Shown here in pieces: positions 16,613 to 24,403 of a stretch of 24,403 bases of DNA. The notes beneath the pieces are model-generated. The model was not told the DNA's origin and did not search any database. It saw only the letters and a list, made by a program, of their open reading frames with translations. The position numbers and the translations under genes were made by a program. The number at the start of each line of letters is the position of its first letter. Positions within the stretch are counted from its first letter, which is position 1. Source of the DNA: a virus. The stretch covers positions 1 through 24,403 of IMG/VR virus record IMGVR_UViG_3300009182_000309. One strand, written 5' to 3'.

Positions 16613-19600
16613 TAAATTACCCCGCTACCAGGAGCAGTCTGCAGATTTGTACTAGTCAATGAATTAATTATTTCTATATCACGGATAGTTGCGCCATTTA
16701 CAAAAATTTGGTATGGAGCGCATTGTATTTCATACAAGTCACCAAATGATTTCTGAGGATTTAAGGGAACTAAAACCACTGACGACACATAAGTGCCCAC
16801 TTGTGAATGTATATATGCGGCTAACTCTGAGAAGTAAAAGGTTTGACCAAACTCCCAATTGGCAATATTAAAGTAAGAATTCATGGTAGCTAGTACTAGA
16901 TTTTGTATTTGATTGTTACTGGCATTGGTATTAGCAGCAGGTATAACTTTAATAGTAGCTCTCAATGCCTCTGCTGCCTTACTACCAAATAAAGGTTGAA
17001 ACTCAACGCTGTTAAGAATCATGTTATCACTGATCATCTTATAATTTTGTAGACCAGCGTAGGCCGTTGTTAGTTCATCGATGGTAGGAGGCAATGGTTC
17101 TGTGACCGTACCAGTTGTATCTTGTATCCATTGTTGATAAGAGGTATAATATTCTAGTGTAACGATATACAAATCGATAATGTTAGTGCTGCCGGGATCA
17201 ATGAGGTTAGTTAATGCGCTGTTGTGTCTATATTGGAAATATAGATCTTGTCTACCAATCTGTGCTATCCATCCTGAGGTTAATGTCAACACTCGTGTGC
17301 CAGATAAATTTAAAGTTAAGGTATAAAAGTTTTGTTCTTGATAAGCGTAAAATACCTTGCCAGTTACATACTGTTCTTTAACTAGTTCTATAGCAGCTAA
17401 TGTGGCATAGTCACCGTCAACTGACCCTGCTGGCTGTAGTATATAACGTTCCAAATTATCAAAGTCAACTGTCTGCTGGAAAAATACAAAAGGTTGTTTG
17501 GCAGCAGTACTGGCAGGAGATACGCCAACTATCTCTGTAAAGAAGTCAGGATCATCAGGTATACCATCGTTGTTATGATCCTGATAGCTGACTAATATTT
17601 GATAGTCATCAACAAGCCCGTCGCTGAGCACAGGCTGACCTATAATTTTAAGCGGTATGTCAGTTAACAGCGGATAGTTAGTATAAGGTTGACTATTAGT
17701 TTTTAATACTTTAATGAAGTCACTGATCACAGTACCCGTGCGACTGTCATAGATAGCTTGTGCGGTATCAAAGAAGAAACGTACTTCTATTACACTACCC
17801 CAATAATAATCAAGACTTCTAGTCACGGCAGTATATTGTGATCCATCATAGGTACATTGTATTAACCAACTGGCATCGAGATTTGCGCCGGCAGTACTAC
17901 CAGCATGAGCTTGGCTCCATGTAGCACCCACTGCGAGATTGTTAGCAGTAATCACATACCATGTATAGGGCGTGCCAGTAATTGTACCTGTACTGTCATA
18001 GCCTAGACCAAAATTAGCCTTAATTACTATTTGATTATAGATAGTCTGCTGTACAGCGGTGCCAAAGGTAGACACAAACAAAGGTATTACTATGGTGGCA
18101 ATAGCCCCGGTTGGCACGTAGGTATTAATTACCACTGGACCTGTACCATCAGTTAAATTACCAAGACCGTTGTTAGTACCATTGCCTATTATAGCAGTGG
18201 GGCTAGCCCAAATTATTAAATGATCGGCAGCTTCCGTTGGTACACCGGGCTTTAACTCATTACTACTGTCAAAATAGTACCCAGTTGGGGGAACAAATTT
18301 AATTAATGCTCCTTCTACAATAAATCTAGCATTGTTACTGGCAGTAGATCCGATGGCCACTGGTGTACCGGTACTATTGACAAAATACCCAGTGGTTTCA
18401 TTTACTATCGTAGTACTTTCATGCCATGAATAATTTAATGCTGTTAAATCTGGACGAGAAAAATTAGCGTAGTAAAATTGTCTAGTCGTGGCTTTTATCA
18501 GTATAGGCGTTAAATCATTTAAGATAACATTGTTGATGTCATTGGTAGTTTGCCAGGTAAATGTAAATGCGGGTGTGGTATTTGTATACCACATAGCGCC
18601 ATCAGAACCAAACACATTAGTAGAAGAATATTTTCCAGTTGGATCAACTAAGTCAAGATAGCGACTGGTTCCGATAGAACTGCGATTTAGTGCGGCACTT
18701 TTAATGATAGAATTGTATGTGGTAAACGGGAAATTAGTATAGTCCTCTCCGTTTACCATGCGATTTTGTGTGTAATAACGAGCAGGGGCACGTTCTTTGA
18801 TCTGCGTAATAGTTTCTCTAGGAGCTGCATTAGTGACTGGCGTTGTCAACCCGCAGGTAAAGGTAATAGTTTCAATACTACCAGTACGACTCACATACGA
18901 GATAGGTATTGATACTGACTGCATTTGTTCGGGGTTAATAATATATTGTAGTCCATTTGATGCACGGACATAAGTTCTAAACTGACCAACTGGAATCGCT
19001 GAGAATACATTATCACCAAATACCATTGTTATTTGATCATTGGTTCTACTGGCTACAGAAAATACTGTGCGTAGAGTAGGTGTCATTTGCTCAACGGCCG
19101 CGGCATATACAGACGGAACCATGCGCCACTCTGTACGTAAATTACCTAAATTATCTAACTGATATAACCATACATCTGTGTTGTTGATACCATCTATATT
19201 GATATTAACAGTACGATTAGCGATGCTCTCAACTAAATTAAAATCTTGACTTTGTAATACACCCTGTTTAAAGTAAAAGAAAAACCCAGTATTGCCACTA
19301 GCATAACCTAGCTGATCGTTTCTAAATAAAATATTAAACTGACCATTAGGCAAAGGGGGCGGTTCGTAAATATAAGTTTCGTTTAATGAAGTGGCGTTAA
19401 CGGCTTCGAACGGCATGTTGATGCCATCGATGGTAGCAGTATAGGGAATCACCGGAATGTAACCCGGTACTAGATTAACCGTATACTCTTGTGTGTCCAC
19501 ACCTAATATAGTTTGATTGTTACCAGGATTACCCACTCTTTGTGTATCAACTAGTGCGGCGTTAACAATAGTTATGAACTGTTCTTGCCAATCAAAATTA

Positions 19601-20043
19601 CTGGGATCAGCCCAGTTAACGGTGACGTTAGAAAGACTAACGCCATTATAATCTGTTAAATTTTCTGTAGTAGATACAGAAAATACTTTGAGATAACCAT
19701 TGGCTTCGCTGTTACGTTGAGGAGTATAGGAAACTAAGTTAGCTAGTTTAATTACGCTGTCTCTACGTTCTGCTGTGTCAATGTAATTTTCTCGGGTATT
19801 TAAGTCCGAGCGAAATGCGAGACTCTGGCCCATAAAGGCCATGACATCAAGCAAGGCGATGAATTCTGAAGATTCAATATAGTCATTAAACGTCTCAGGA
19901 TAATATTGTTGTAAATAGTCAACAAAACTTTTGCGTAGTGTTTCAAAATCGTAAGATTGAAAATTACCCTCGCTATAAGTTTGGTATATTCTTTTCCAAT
20001 CTTCTACCCCAAAAAGGACTGTTTGTCTTGTAGTCGTTGCCAT
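16612..20043 (-). CDS. gp6: Baseplate wedge protein gp6-like, 1143 residues
   Basis: Strong family match by motif. Residues 78-110 carry FRSDLNTRENYIDTAERR then DSVIKLANLVSYTP, the signature N-terminal helix region of T4 gp6-type wedge proteins. RMVNGEDYTNFPFTTYNSI follows at about 425 with LNRSSIGTSRYLDLVDPTG. The C-terminus has WEFGQTFYFSELAAYIHSQVG (about 1060-1080) and FGDLYEIQC. In T4 gp6 dimers form the ring that ties the wedges together and senses sheath contraction. At 1143 residues this is far longer than T4 gp6 (about 660), with extra strand-rich sequence around residues 590-760. ATG at 20043 is preceded by TAGGAA and a late promoter; its stop overlaps the giant gene by one base, so the two are probably co-transcribed and coupled. 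Confidence 0.95.
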   Translation of the reverse strand: MATTTRQTVLFGVEDWKRIYQTYSEGNFQSYDFETLRKSFVDYLQQYYPETFNDYIESSEFIALLDVMAFMGQSLAFRSDLNTRENYIDTAERRDSVIKLANLVSYTPQRNSEANGYLKVFSVSTTENLTDYNGVSLSNVTVNWADPSNFDWQEQFITIVNAALVDTQRVGNPGNNQTILGVDTQEYTVNLVPGYIPVIPYTATIDGINMPFEAVNATSLNETYIYEPPPLPNGQFNILFRNDQLGYASGNTGFFFYFKQGVLQSQDFNLVESIANRTVNINIDGINNTDVWLYQLDNLGNLRTEWRMVPSVYAAAVEQMTPTLRTVFSVASRTNDQITMVFGDNVFSAIPVGQFRTYVRASNGLQYIINPEQMQSVSIPISYVSRTGSIETITFTCGLTTPVTNAAPRETITQIKERAPARYYTQNRMVNGEDYTNFPFTTYNSIIKSAALNRSSIGTSRYLDLVDPTGKYSSTNVFGSDGAMWYTNTTPAFTFTWQTTNDINNVILNDLTPILIKATTRQFYYANFSRPDLTALNYSWHESTTIVNETTGYFVNSTGTPVAIGSTASNNARFIVEGALIKFVPPTGYYFDSSNELKPGVPTEAADHLIIWASPTAIIGNGTNNGLGNLTDGTGPVVINTYVPTGAIATIVIPLFVSTFGTAVQQTIYNQIVIKANFGLGYDSTGTITGTPYTWYVITANNLAVGATWSQAHAGSTAGANLDASWLIQCTYDGSQYTAVTRSLDYYWGSVIEVRFFFDTAQAIYDSRTGTVISDFIKVLKTNSQPYTNYPLLTDIPLKIIGQPVLSDGLVDDYQILVSYQDHNNDGIPDDPDFFTEIVGVSPASTAAKQPFVFFQQTVDFDNLERYILQPAGSVDGDYATLAAIELVKEQYVTGKVFYAYQEQNFYTLTLNLSGTRVLTLTSGWIAQIGRQDLYFQYRHNSALTNLIDPGSTNIIDLYIVTLEYYTSYQQWIQDTTGTVTEPLPPTIDELTTAYAGLQNYKMISDNMILNSVEFQPLFGSKAAEALRATIKVIPAANTNASNNQIQNLVLATMNSYFNIANWEFGQTFYFSELAAYIHSQVGTYVSSVVLVPLNPQKSFGDLYEIQCAPYQIFVNGATIRDIEIINSLTSTNLQTAPGSGVI

Positions 20044-20061
20044 ATTGTTCCTAGTATACGA

Positions 20062-20069
20062 TATTTATA
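20062..20069 (-). promoter_or_regulatory. T4-type late promoter (TATAAATA) for gp6 and the giant gene
   Basis: Exact TATAAATA in the 51-base gap between gp25 and gp6. Predicted +1 at 20056 gives a 13-base leader TACTAGGAACAAT with a good Shine-Dalgarno (AGGA, 20052-20049) four to five bases from the ATG. It is the best-formed late promoter and start in the window. Confidence 0.8.
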
Positions 20070-20094
20070 CCAGAAATAAACTGGGTAGTTTAAC

Positions 20095-20469
20095 TCACAC
20101 GTAACTTGCGCTACGCTGTGTTTGATTAAAGAATATAGATAAAAGCTGTGCGTCAGTAGTAGCCACAGTTTGTAGTTGGATTTGTATTAACATCCCGTTT
20201 TCTTGGGGAAACATATAGATATTGTTGATGTATATACGTGGATCGCCGCCGGCTACACGCTGAATTTCAGTATAGATCGCAGATTGTGTTTCTGATGTTT
20301 GATTTTCAAACAAATAATCCCATAACAAAGTACCATATCCAGGTCTGCCCACTAGCTCACCTTGCCTAATATTAAAAGCATTCAGCAAGTCTCGCTTTAT
20401 CAAGTCGAAGTCAACAAGAGTAAACTGTTTATTTTGATTAATTGTGTTGAATCCGATGAATGTGGCCAT
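20095..20469 (-). CDS. gp25: Baseplate wedge protein gp25-like (GPW/gp25 family), 124 residues
   Basis: Full-length for the family (T4 gp25 is 132 residues). Residues 22-55 read as DLIKRDLLNAFNIRQGELVG then RPGYGTLLWDYLFE, with the conserved GE-x-x-x-RP-x-YG-x-x-LW core. I-x-x-EI-x-R and GDPRI follow at 65-79, then an alternating strand ending in a region for self-association. gp25 is the sheath-initiator protein at the rim of the baseplate, equivalent to TssE in type VI secretion. ATG at 20469 lies 10 bases after the stop of the 560-residue gene, with only a weak purine stretch (TAAGTAA), so translation may depend on coupling. Confidence 0.95.
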   Translation of the reverse strand: MATFIGFNTINQNKQFTLVDFDLIKRDLLNAFNIRQGELVGRPGYGTLLWDYLFENQTSETQSAIYTEIQRVAGGDPRIYINNIYMFPQENGMLIQIQLQTVATTDAQLLSIFFNQTQRSASYV

Positions 20470-20479
20470 GATATATTAC

Positions 20480-22162
20480 TTAGCCAAACAATTTACCAGC
20501 TATCTTAACTGTTTGATTGGCTATATTAGCCGGTACACCAGTTGAAGTTAAAAGTCCAGCGGCAGTCTTTTGTAATCCGTTGAGTAATGATTGTGCTTGT
20601 GCGATATCTGCGCTTTTGCCAAGACTTGATACACTAGGTAAATCATACGAAGGCGGAGTAATCTTACTACTACCAATCACACGTATGGATGCTGCATCTA
20701 ATGTACTACGATTAACAGTATTACTGAAACCCCCTGCTGCTGAGGAGCCACTACTTAGACCGCCACAAGAGAGATCAGCAAAGACAACACTAAATTGACT
20801 ACTTACACCTAGAGAATTTAATGCTGTAGTTAAATTAGAACCTAATCTGCTGGCAGAGGATTGTAAATTAACAGTAAGATGGTCAATGCCAGCAGGGGTA
20901 AGCTGATTAGTATTTGCTGCCCATAAATTAGTAGTGCCTACTCCAAATTTGCTGCCGTTTGCTATTAATGCGCCAACATCACCTTTAAGTGAGGTTGTGA
21001 TAGAGACCGCAGCATTGTTAAGTGCCGGTATGGCAGCAAGTCCACTAATTTGTGTTAGCCCGCCGTGTAAATTGGTAGTATTTGGGTTAAACCCAACTGC
21101 CCCCGAAGAAAGACTTGTTATACCATTATTATAAATTGATACTGCGTCTGATCCTAAATTTGACAAACTGCCACTTATTGTCCCCACTGGCGGGTCTGCT
21201 GGCAAAGAACTAATATTTCCATTTAGCCCAGTTAATGTGTTTATACCAGACAATATATTTCCTGCTACTGCTTGAAGTAGGTTATTGTTAGCGGAATTAA
21301 TGCCAATCCCACTAGAGGTTAATAACGTCAGTGGAGTCACTGATGTCAGTATCCCGTTGTTAGTATAGACTTGCCCGGTACTGACACTGGGAGTTGTAAC
21401 TGCGGGAGTAGCAGGAGTTATAGTTCCAGTATCTACAAAACCATTGTAACTTTGTAACATTAGTTTGTGCTGAATTTGATTTTGTAAAGCGTCATCGCAA
21501 AGTATATTGTCAACTGTTACTACTCCGTTTACACCACTCCATGGTGCGGGTGATTTCATAAATTCTATAAAATTATTAGGATTTTGTTGTGTATTTTCAT
21601 TGATAGGGCAGTATCTGCTGGAATAACCTGGTTTAATATATCCGGCCCGCTCTAATTGTATACTATTGAAACCATATTTTCCCACGCCTTTTTCTTGGGT
21701 TATATCACAAGAAGATTGATTAACAGTTGACGCAATTTGTGCCATCAACGCTTGAACTTGTGTTGAATTTAATACTCCAATGCCCAGAGGTTGACTATCT
21801 ATTAGTCCATTTACTAGACCAGTTGGATTGCTTAGTACCTGGGCGAAATCTGCTTGATTAATCGGGTTTTGAACTGCAGTAGTGGCGAGATTGGGTACTG
21901 GTGCTACGATAGGTAATTTAGATACTATAGCTAGTAATGTTTGATCATCTACTCCCGCTGTACCGCGCTGTAGCCTCGATAATCCAAAATTTGTTAAAAT
22001 TGTAGAGGGGCTTGATAAAGTGTCACCAGGTTTATATCCAGCGAATGTACCCGCCGCAACCTGTGAATAAAACATTTTATCGGCAGCGGTTTGTGTAGTG
22101 CCCTCTGGGGCATTGAGTACATACGTTGAGCCAGATGGTAAAGTGTAGGTAAATTTAGACAT
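20480..22162 (-). CDS. Putative virion-associated lytic transglycosylase-like protein, 560 residues
   Basis: The N-terminus (1-50) contains ADKMFYSQVAAGTF and GYKPGDTL, an extension I associate with large phage tail proteins. Residues 153-178 carry TQEKGVGKYGFNSIQLERAG, resembling the E-x-x-x-G-x-Y-x-F-x-x-x-x-L active-site region of goose-lysozyme/SLT-type muramidases, with E157 as candidate catalytic acid. FMKSPAPWSGVNGV (201-214) and a helical L-QNQIQHKLMLQSY stretch (226-239) fit the rest of such a fold. The remainder (about 245-560) is low-complexity, rich in N, L, S, T, G and P, ending in a short helix. It lies between the spike gene (8-base gap) and gp25. No strong Shine-Dalgarno. Likely a tail-tip cell-wall enzyme or binding protein; catalysis is inferred and the position-specific residues were not aligned. 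Confidence 0.6.
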   Translation of the reverse strand: MSKFTYTLPSGSTYVLNAPEGTTQTAADKMFYSQVAAGTFAGYKPGDTLSSPSTILTNFGLSRLQRGTAGVDDQTLLAIVSKLPIVAPVPNLATTAVQNPINQADFAQVLSNPTGLVNGLIDSQPLGIGVLNSTQVQALMAQIASTVNQSSCDITQEKGVGKYGFNSIQLERAGYIKPGYSSRYCPINENTQQNPNNFIEFMKSPAPWSGVNGVVTVDNILCDDALQNQIQHKLMLQSYNGFVDTGTITPATPAVTTPSVSTGQVYTNNGILTSVTPLTLLTSSGIGINSANNNLLQAVAGNILSGINTLTGLNGNISSLPADPPVGTISGSLSNLGSDAVSIYNNGITSLSSGAVGFNPNTTNLHGGLTQISGLAAIPALNNAAVSITTSLKGDVGALIANGSKFGVGTTNLWAANTNQLTPAGIDHLTVNLQSSASRLGSNLTTALNSLGVSSQFSVVFADLSCGGLSSGSSAAGGFSNTVNRSTLDAASIRVIGSSKITPPSYDLPSVSSLGKSADIAQAQSLLNGLQKTAAGLLTSTGVPANIANQTVKIAGKLFG

Positions 22163-22170
22163 TTTTGCGA

Positions 22171-23700
22171 TTACAGACTGTTCACTTGTGCTATTGATAC
22201 ACCAGGAGGCAACGCAGGAGCCCCAGGCGGCGGAGTATTGGTACCGCTGTCTAAATTAACATTTACTTGAACACCTTGATTGTGGTATGGCCAAGGTTCA
22301 TGAGCAGGAGCTCGTGTTACGATACTGGTTAGTTGTGTAGCTGAAACTACCCAACCAATTGAGGCATCAAATTCAGCATCGGGCATTAGATAATTATTTG
22401 CTTCTTTTGGCGCTGCTAGCGATGCAGCAGAGCTTGATGCGCCAGAATTAAGATCGATACCCCCTGCGTCTAATGCTAATGAACTACCAGCGTCCCATGC
22501 TCCCGTTTTACTACTTAAAGATAATGCGCCGTTGGCTTTTACACCTATACTAATTTGACTGAATAAACTGGCTACTCCTTTGGCAGTTAAATTGAGAGGT
22601 CCATTACTTTGTAGTGTAGTGGTGGTATTCCCCAGCATAGTTAAATTTCCACCAGCGTTGATATTGATGTCTTTATCAGCATGTAAGTTTAATGTGCCTT
22701 CTGTACGTAAATTTATACTGTTTGTAGTGTAGACGTCTAAGGTACCTTCTTGACCTAACTCAATCCATGCTTGCCCATTAGCGTGGCAAATATAAAGACA
22801 ATTTCCGTCATCGCTTAAGGTAATTTGATGACCTTTAGCGGTACGGATGCGTACTAGCGCATTATTGCCCGCTATATCGCCATCGTCCATTACAAAAGAA
22901 TGCCCGCCACGGCGACCTACTATGTTAAGATCTTCTACTTTTACTGATCCAGATGCTACTTGTTGCTGTATGGTTGCATCAAATAATCCGCCCTGATATA
23001 TTGGTCTACCAGGCGTACTAATGCCATAGACTGTTGACGGACTTTCACGTTGACTAGAACTTGTAATAGATCCCCGTATAGGATCATTGATTAATCCCTG
23101 TTGAAACAATGCGCTGGCAACATAACTGTGTACTGGTTTTTCTTGATTGAAAAATTGTGGGGCTTCGTTGATAGCTGTGTTTTGCGGAGCGTTGTTAATT
23201 TCAGCCACCGGCAGTGCTGAACTATTGGCAAAATATATTTTTTGATCTAAATTTTGATCAACTGGATTCGTAACTGCTCCAATTGCCGGAACCATGTGAT
23301 TAATACCTTGATCAGGCAAACACCCTACATAGTAACCTTGGCTAGGATCTCCCGCAATAAAAAAACATAATACCGACACCCCAATATCTGGTGGTGTCAT
23401 CCACATGCCATAACTTTGTTGATTATTAGTAGAACCGTACGTACCTACGCCAGTTGACGTGCTAGTTTTTGGTGTTGCTCCGAAAAATGGAGGACAATAT
23501 CGCACCGTACGCCACTTTTCAACAACAGTTTTATCCGGGCCACTAAACTGTTTGATATAAACTTTAAGACGACCTTGCCTAGTAGGGTCAATATTGTTCA
23601 TTACTTCCCCACTAAACGGACCAAAATCCGTGGGTGTGCCTGCGCGATCAAATTTATAATTTGGCGATCTACCTGTTGTGCGAGGCGTGTTATTTGCCAT
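22171..23700 (-). CDS. gp5: Baseplate central spike protein, gp5/VgrG-like, 509 residues
   Basis: Residues 27-130 form an OB-fold-like domain: SGEVMNNIDPTRQGRLKVYI, WRTVRYCPPFFG and SYGMWMTPPDIGVSVLCFFI followed by GDPSQGYYVGCLPD. A linker follows, then RRGGHSFVMDDGD (about 260) and IRTAKGHQITLSDDG, the hinge into a long repetitive beta-helix at about 325-420 with units such as INLRTEGTLNLHADKDININ and GNLTMLG. This is the architecture of T4 gp5 and VgrG spikes: trimeric, at the centre of the baseplate, piercing the outer membrane. Unlike T4 gp5 there is no lysozyme domain between OB-fold and needle. The C-terminus has RAPAHEPWPYHNQG and a proline-rich end. ATG at 23700 has a strong Shine-Dalgarno and overlaps the upstream stop by one base. 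Confidence 0.9.
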   Translation of the reverse strand: MANNTPRTTGRSPNYKFDRAGTPTDFGPFSGEVMNNIDPTRQGRLKVYIKQFSGPDKTVVEKWRTVRYCPPFFGATPKTSTSTGVGTYGSTNNQQSYGMWMTPPDIGVSVLCFFIAGDPSQGYYVGCLPDQGINHMVPAIGAVTNPVDQNLDQKIYFANSSALPVAEINNAPQNTAINEAPQFFNQEKPVHSYVASALFQQGLINDPIRGSITSSSQRESPSTVYGISTPGRPIYQGGLFDATIQQQVASGSVKVEDLNIVGRRGGHSFVMDDGDIAGNNALVRIRTAKGHQITLSDDGNCLYICHANGQAWIELGQEGTLDVYTTNSINLRTEGTLNLHADKDININAGGNLTMLGNTTTTLQSNGPLNLTAKGVASLFSQISIGVKANGALSLSSKTGAWDAGSSLALDAGGIDLNSGASSSAASLAAPKEANNYLMPDAEFDASIGWVVSATQLTSIVTRAPAHEPWPYHNQGVQVNVNLDSGTNTPPPGAPALPPGVSIAQVNSL

Positions 23701-24403
23701 TAGAAATCTCCTAGATGGTCGTCAGCATCTTCAGACGGAGCCATAATTTGTGATTCTGTATTTACCTGTACATGCGTATTGCCAAAAACTTGTGTAGCTG
23801 AGGAAGTTTGCGAAGGGCTAAGGATTCTCACACTAGGAAGGCTATCAACTGTTGTGTTTATCAAATTGATATTATTGATTAATCCTGCTGGCAAACTAGT
23901 TAAACCAGTACCTGTTAAACCAGTACCTGTTAAACCAGAACCTATTGACCCAACGGCACCGGGCAGTTGAGTGCTGAGTAAACTGAGATATTGCCCGTTA
24001 GAAAATGGTAGCTGGCTTGGGTTAGCTAACTGTGGTAATGCGAGACTTACTATAGACGAAGCATTAGCACCAGCGACGGGTATATTGTTGAATGCCGTTC
24101 CATTGGTCCACGAGCCAGGACTGAGCCCGCTCAACAAACTATTAGTCGTAATCGGAGCAAGCAACGCACCAACATCATTAGAGATAGGTTGTAAACTGGG
24201 AGTACGTGTTCCTGCCTGTGGTTGATTTTGCGCCGGGGTCACTGCGTTACTAGCAGCAGAATCTCTCCCTGTTGCGGCAGTGGCATTTATTTGCTGTTGT
24301 CCTAAATTTGTTAACAGCATTCCGTGTAGATCTTGCTCAAACTTTCCTTTACTAAATGTACTTTTAACGGTTAGTACAGTATATGCCGCACTTTGTTGTT
24401 TCG
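23700..24403 (-). CDS. Putative baseplate hub-like protein, C-terminal 234 residues (5' end outside window)
   Basis: The frame ending TAA at 23702-23700 is open all the way to the right edge: upstream of the internal ATG at 24320 it continues without a stop through AAYTVLTVKSTFSKGKFEQD and LHGML. The 24320 ATG has no Shine-Dalgarno and interrupts an obvious strand pattern, so it is internal and the true start lies outside. The YTV-x-x-VKS-x-F-x-KG-x-F-x-Q-DL-x-G pattern resembles the last strands of tail hub proteins (late-control D / gp27 type), and the location just before the spike gene fits that. The last about 190 residues are low-complexity (S, T, N, L, P, Q, G), with a GxGLT pentapeptide repeat, ending in an acidic EDADDHLGDF. 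Hub identity is an inference. Confidence 0.6.
   Translation of the reverse strand, partial: KQQSAAYTVLTVKSTFSKGKFEQDLHGMLLTNLGQQQINATAATGRDSAASNAVTPAQNQPQAGTRTPSLQPISNDVGALLAPITTNSLLSGLSPGSWTNGTAFNNIPVAGANASSIVSLALPQLANPSQLPFSNGQYLSLLSTQLPGAVGSIGSGLTGTGLTGTGLTSLPAGLINNINLINTTVDSLPSVRILSPSQTSSATQVFGNTHVQVNTESQIMAPSEDADDHLGDF
23707..23712 (-). promoter_or_regulatory. Strong Shine-Dalgarno of the spike gene
   Basis: AGGAGA six bases before the spike ATG at 23700, inside the last codons of the upstream gene. It confirms the start chosen for the spike and shows that translation can begin independently despite the TAATG overlap. Confidence 0.8.
23900..23944 (-). repeat. 15-bp tandem repeat, three copies, coding GxGLT
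   Basis: Three head-to-tail 15-base units (plus-strand TTAAACCAGTACCTG, the third with two changes) encode in frame G-(S/T)-G-L-T three times in the low-complexity tail of the hub-like protein. Two units are identical, consistent with recent slippage. Confidence 0.85.

Noticed and set aside
20517-20798. Plus-strand open frame of 93 residues
   Set aside because: It is antisense to the low-complexity end of the 560-residue gene; its L/P/A-rich composition is a by-product of that sequence.
23700-24320. Separate 206-residue gene starting at ATG 24320
   Set aside because: The frame is open upstream to the window edge with a coherent strand pattern, and there is no Shine-Dalgarno at 24320, so this is the 3' part of a longer gene.
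1-24403. tRNA genes, CRISPR arrays, insertion sequences or integration sites
   Set aside because: No cloverleaf-like sequence, regularly spaced repeats, transposase or integrase coding, or terminal inverted repeats were seen on reading both strands.

Overview
The window is a 24.4 kb stretch of a tailed-phage genome. It carries the baseplate and tail-tip module of a T4-like contractile-tail virus (myovirus). The evidence is a clear gp25 homologue and a clear gp6 homologue in tandem, a gp5/VgrG-like central spike upstream, and three exact TATAAATA T4-type late-promoter motifs placed directly in front of genes. The DNA is AT-leaning, every gene lies on the minus strand, and genes are packed with 1 to 4 base overlaps or very short gaps. 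No tRNA, integrase, IS element or CRISPR array was seen. The host cannot be read from the window. The family resemblance, from memory, is to T4-like phages of aquatic bacteria, but this is inference.

Layout in transcription order, from right to left. The end of a long protein with a baseplate-hub-like strand region and a low-complexity tail runs in from beyond the right edge (24403-23700). It overlaps by one base a spike protein with an OB-fold and beta-helix needle (23700-22171). A 560-residue protein with a lytic-transglycosylase-like motif follows (22162-20480), then gp25 (20469-20095). A late promoter (20069-20062) starts the next unit: gp6 (20043-16612), overlapping by one base a giant 5098-residue structural protein (16612-1316) that fills 63 percent of the window. 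A second late promoter (1289-1282) precedes a 47-residue micro-gene (1276-1133) and a 201-residue tail protein (1136-531). A third (479-472) precedes a fibre-type protein running off the left edge (450-1).

How the parts probably fit: the spike and hub form the membrane-piercing centre, the transglycosylase-like protein may open peptidoglycan, and gp25 and gp6 form the baseplate wedge and inner ring. The giant protein sits where T4 has genes 7 to 10 and is probably the outer wedge or arm. It combines large conserved blocks with cupredoxin-like folds, about eleven copies of a small beta-sandwich module, chitin-binding-like motifs and, most strikingly, what looks like a seven-bladed FG-GAP (integrin-alpha-like) propeller whose blades are split by inserted domains. 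The left-hand genes look like peripheral tail or fibre components.

The most interesting items are the interrupted seven-blade propeller in a roughly 0.55 MDa baseplate protein, the micro-gene whose start codon falls exactly on the predicted transcription start (leaderless), and the separation of spike and peptidoglycan-degrading functions into neighbouring genes.
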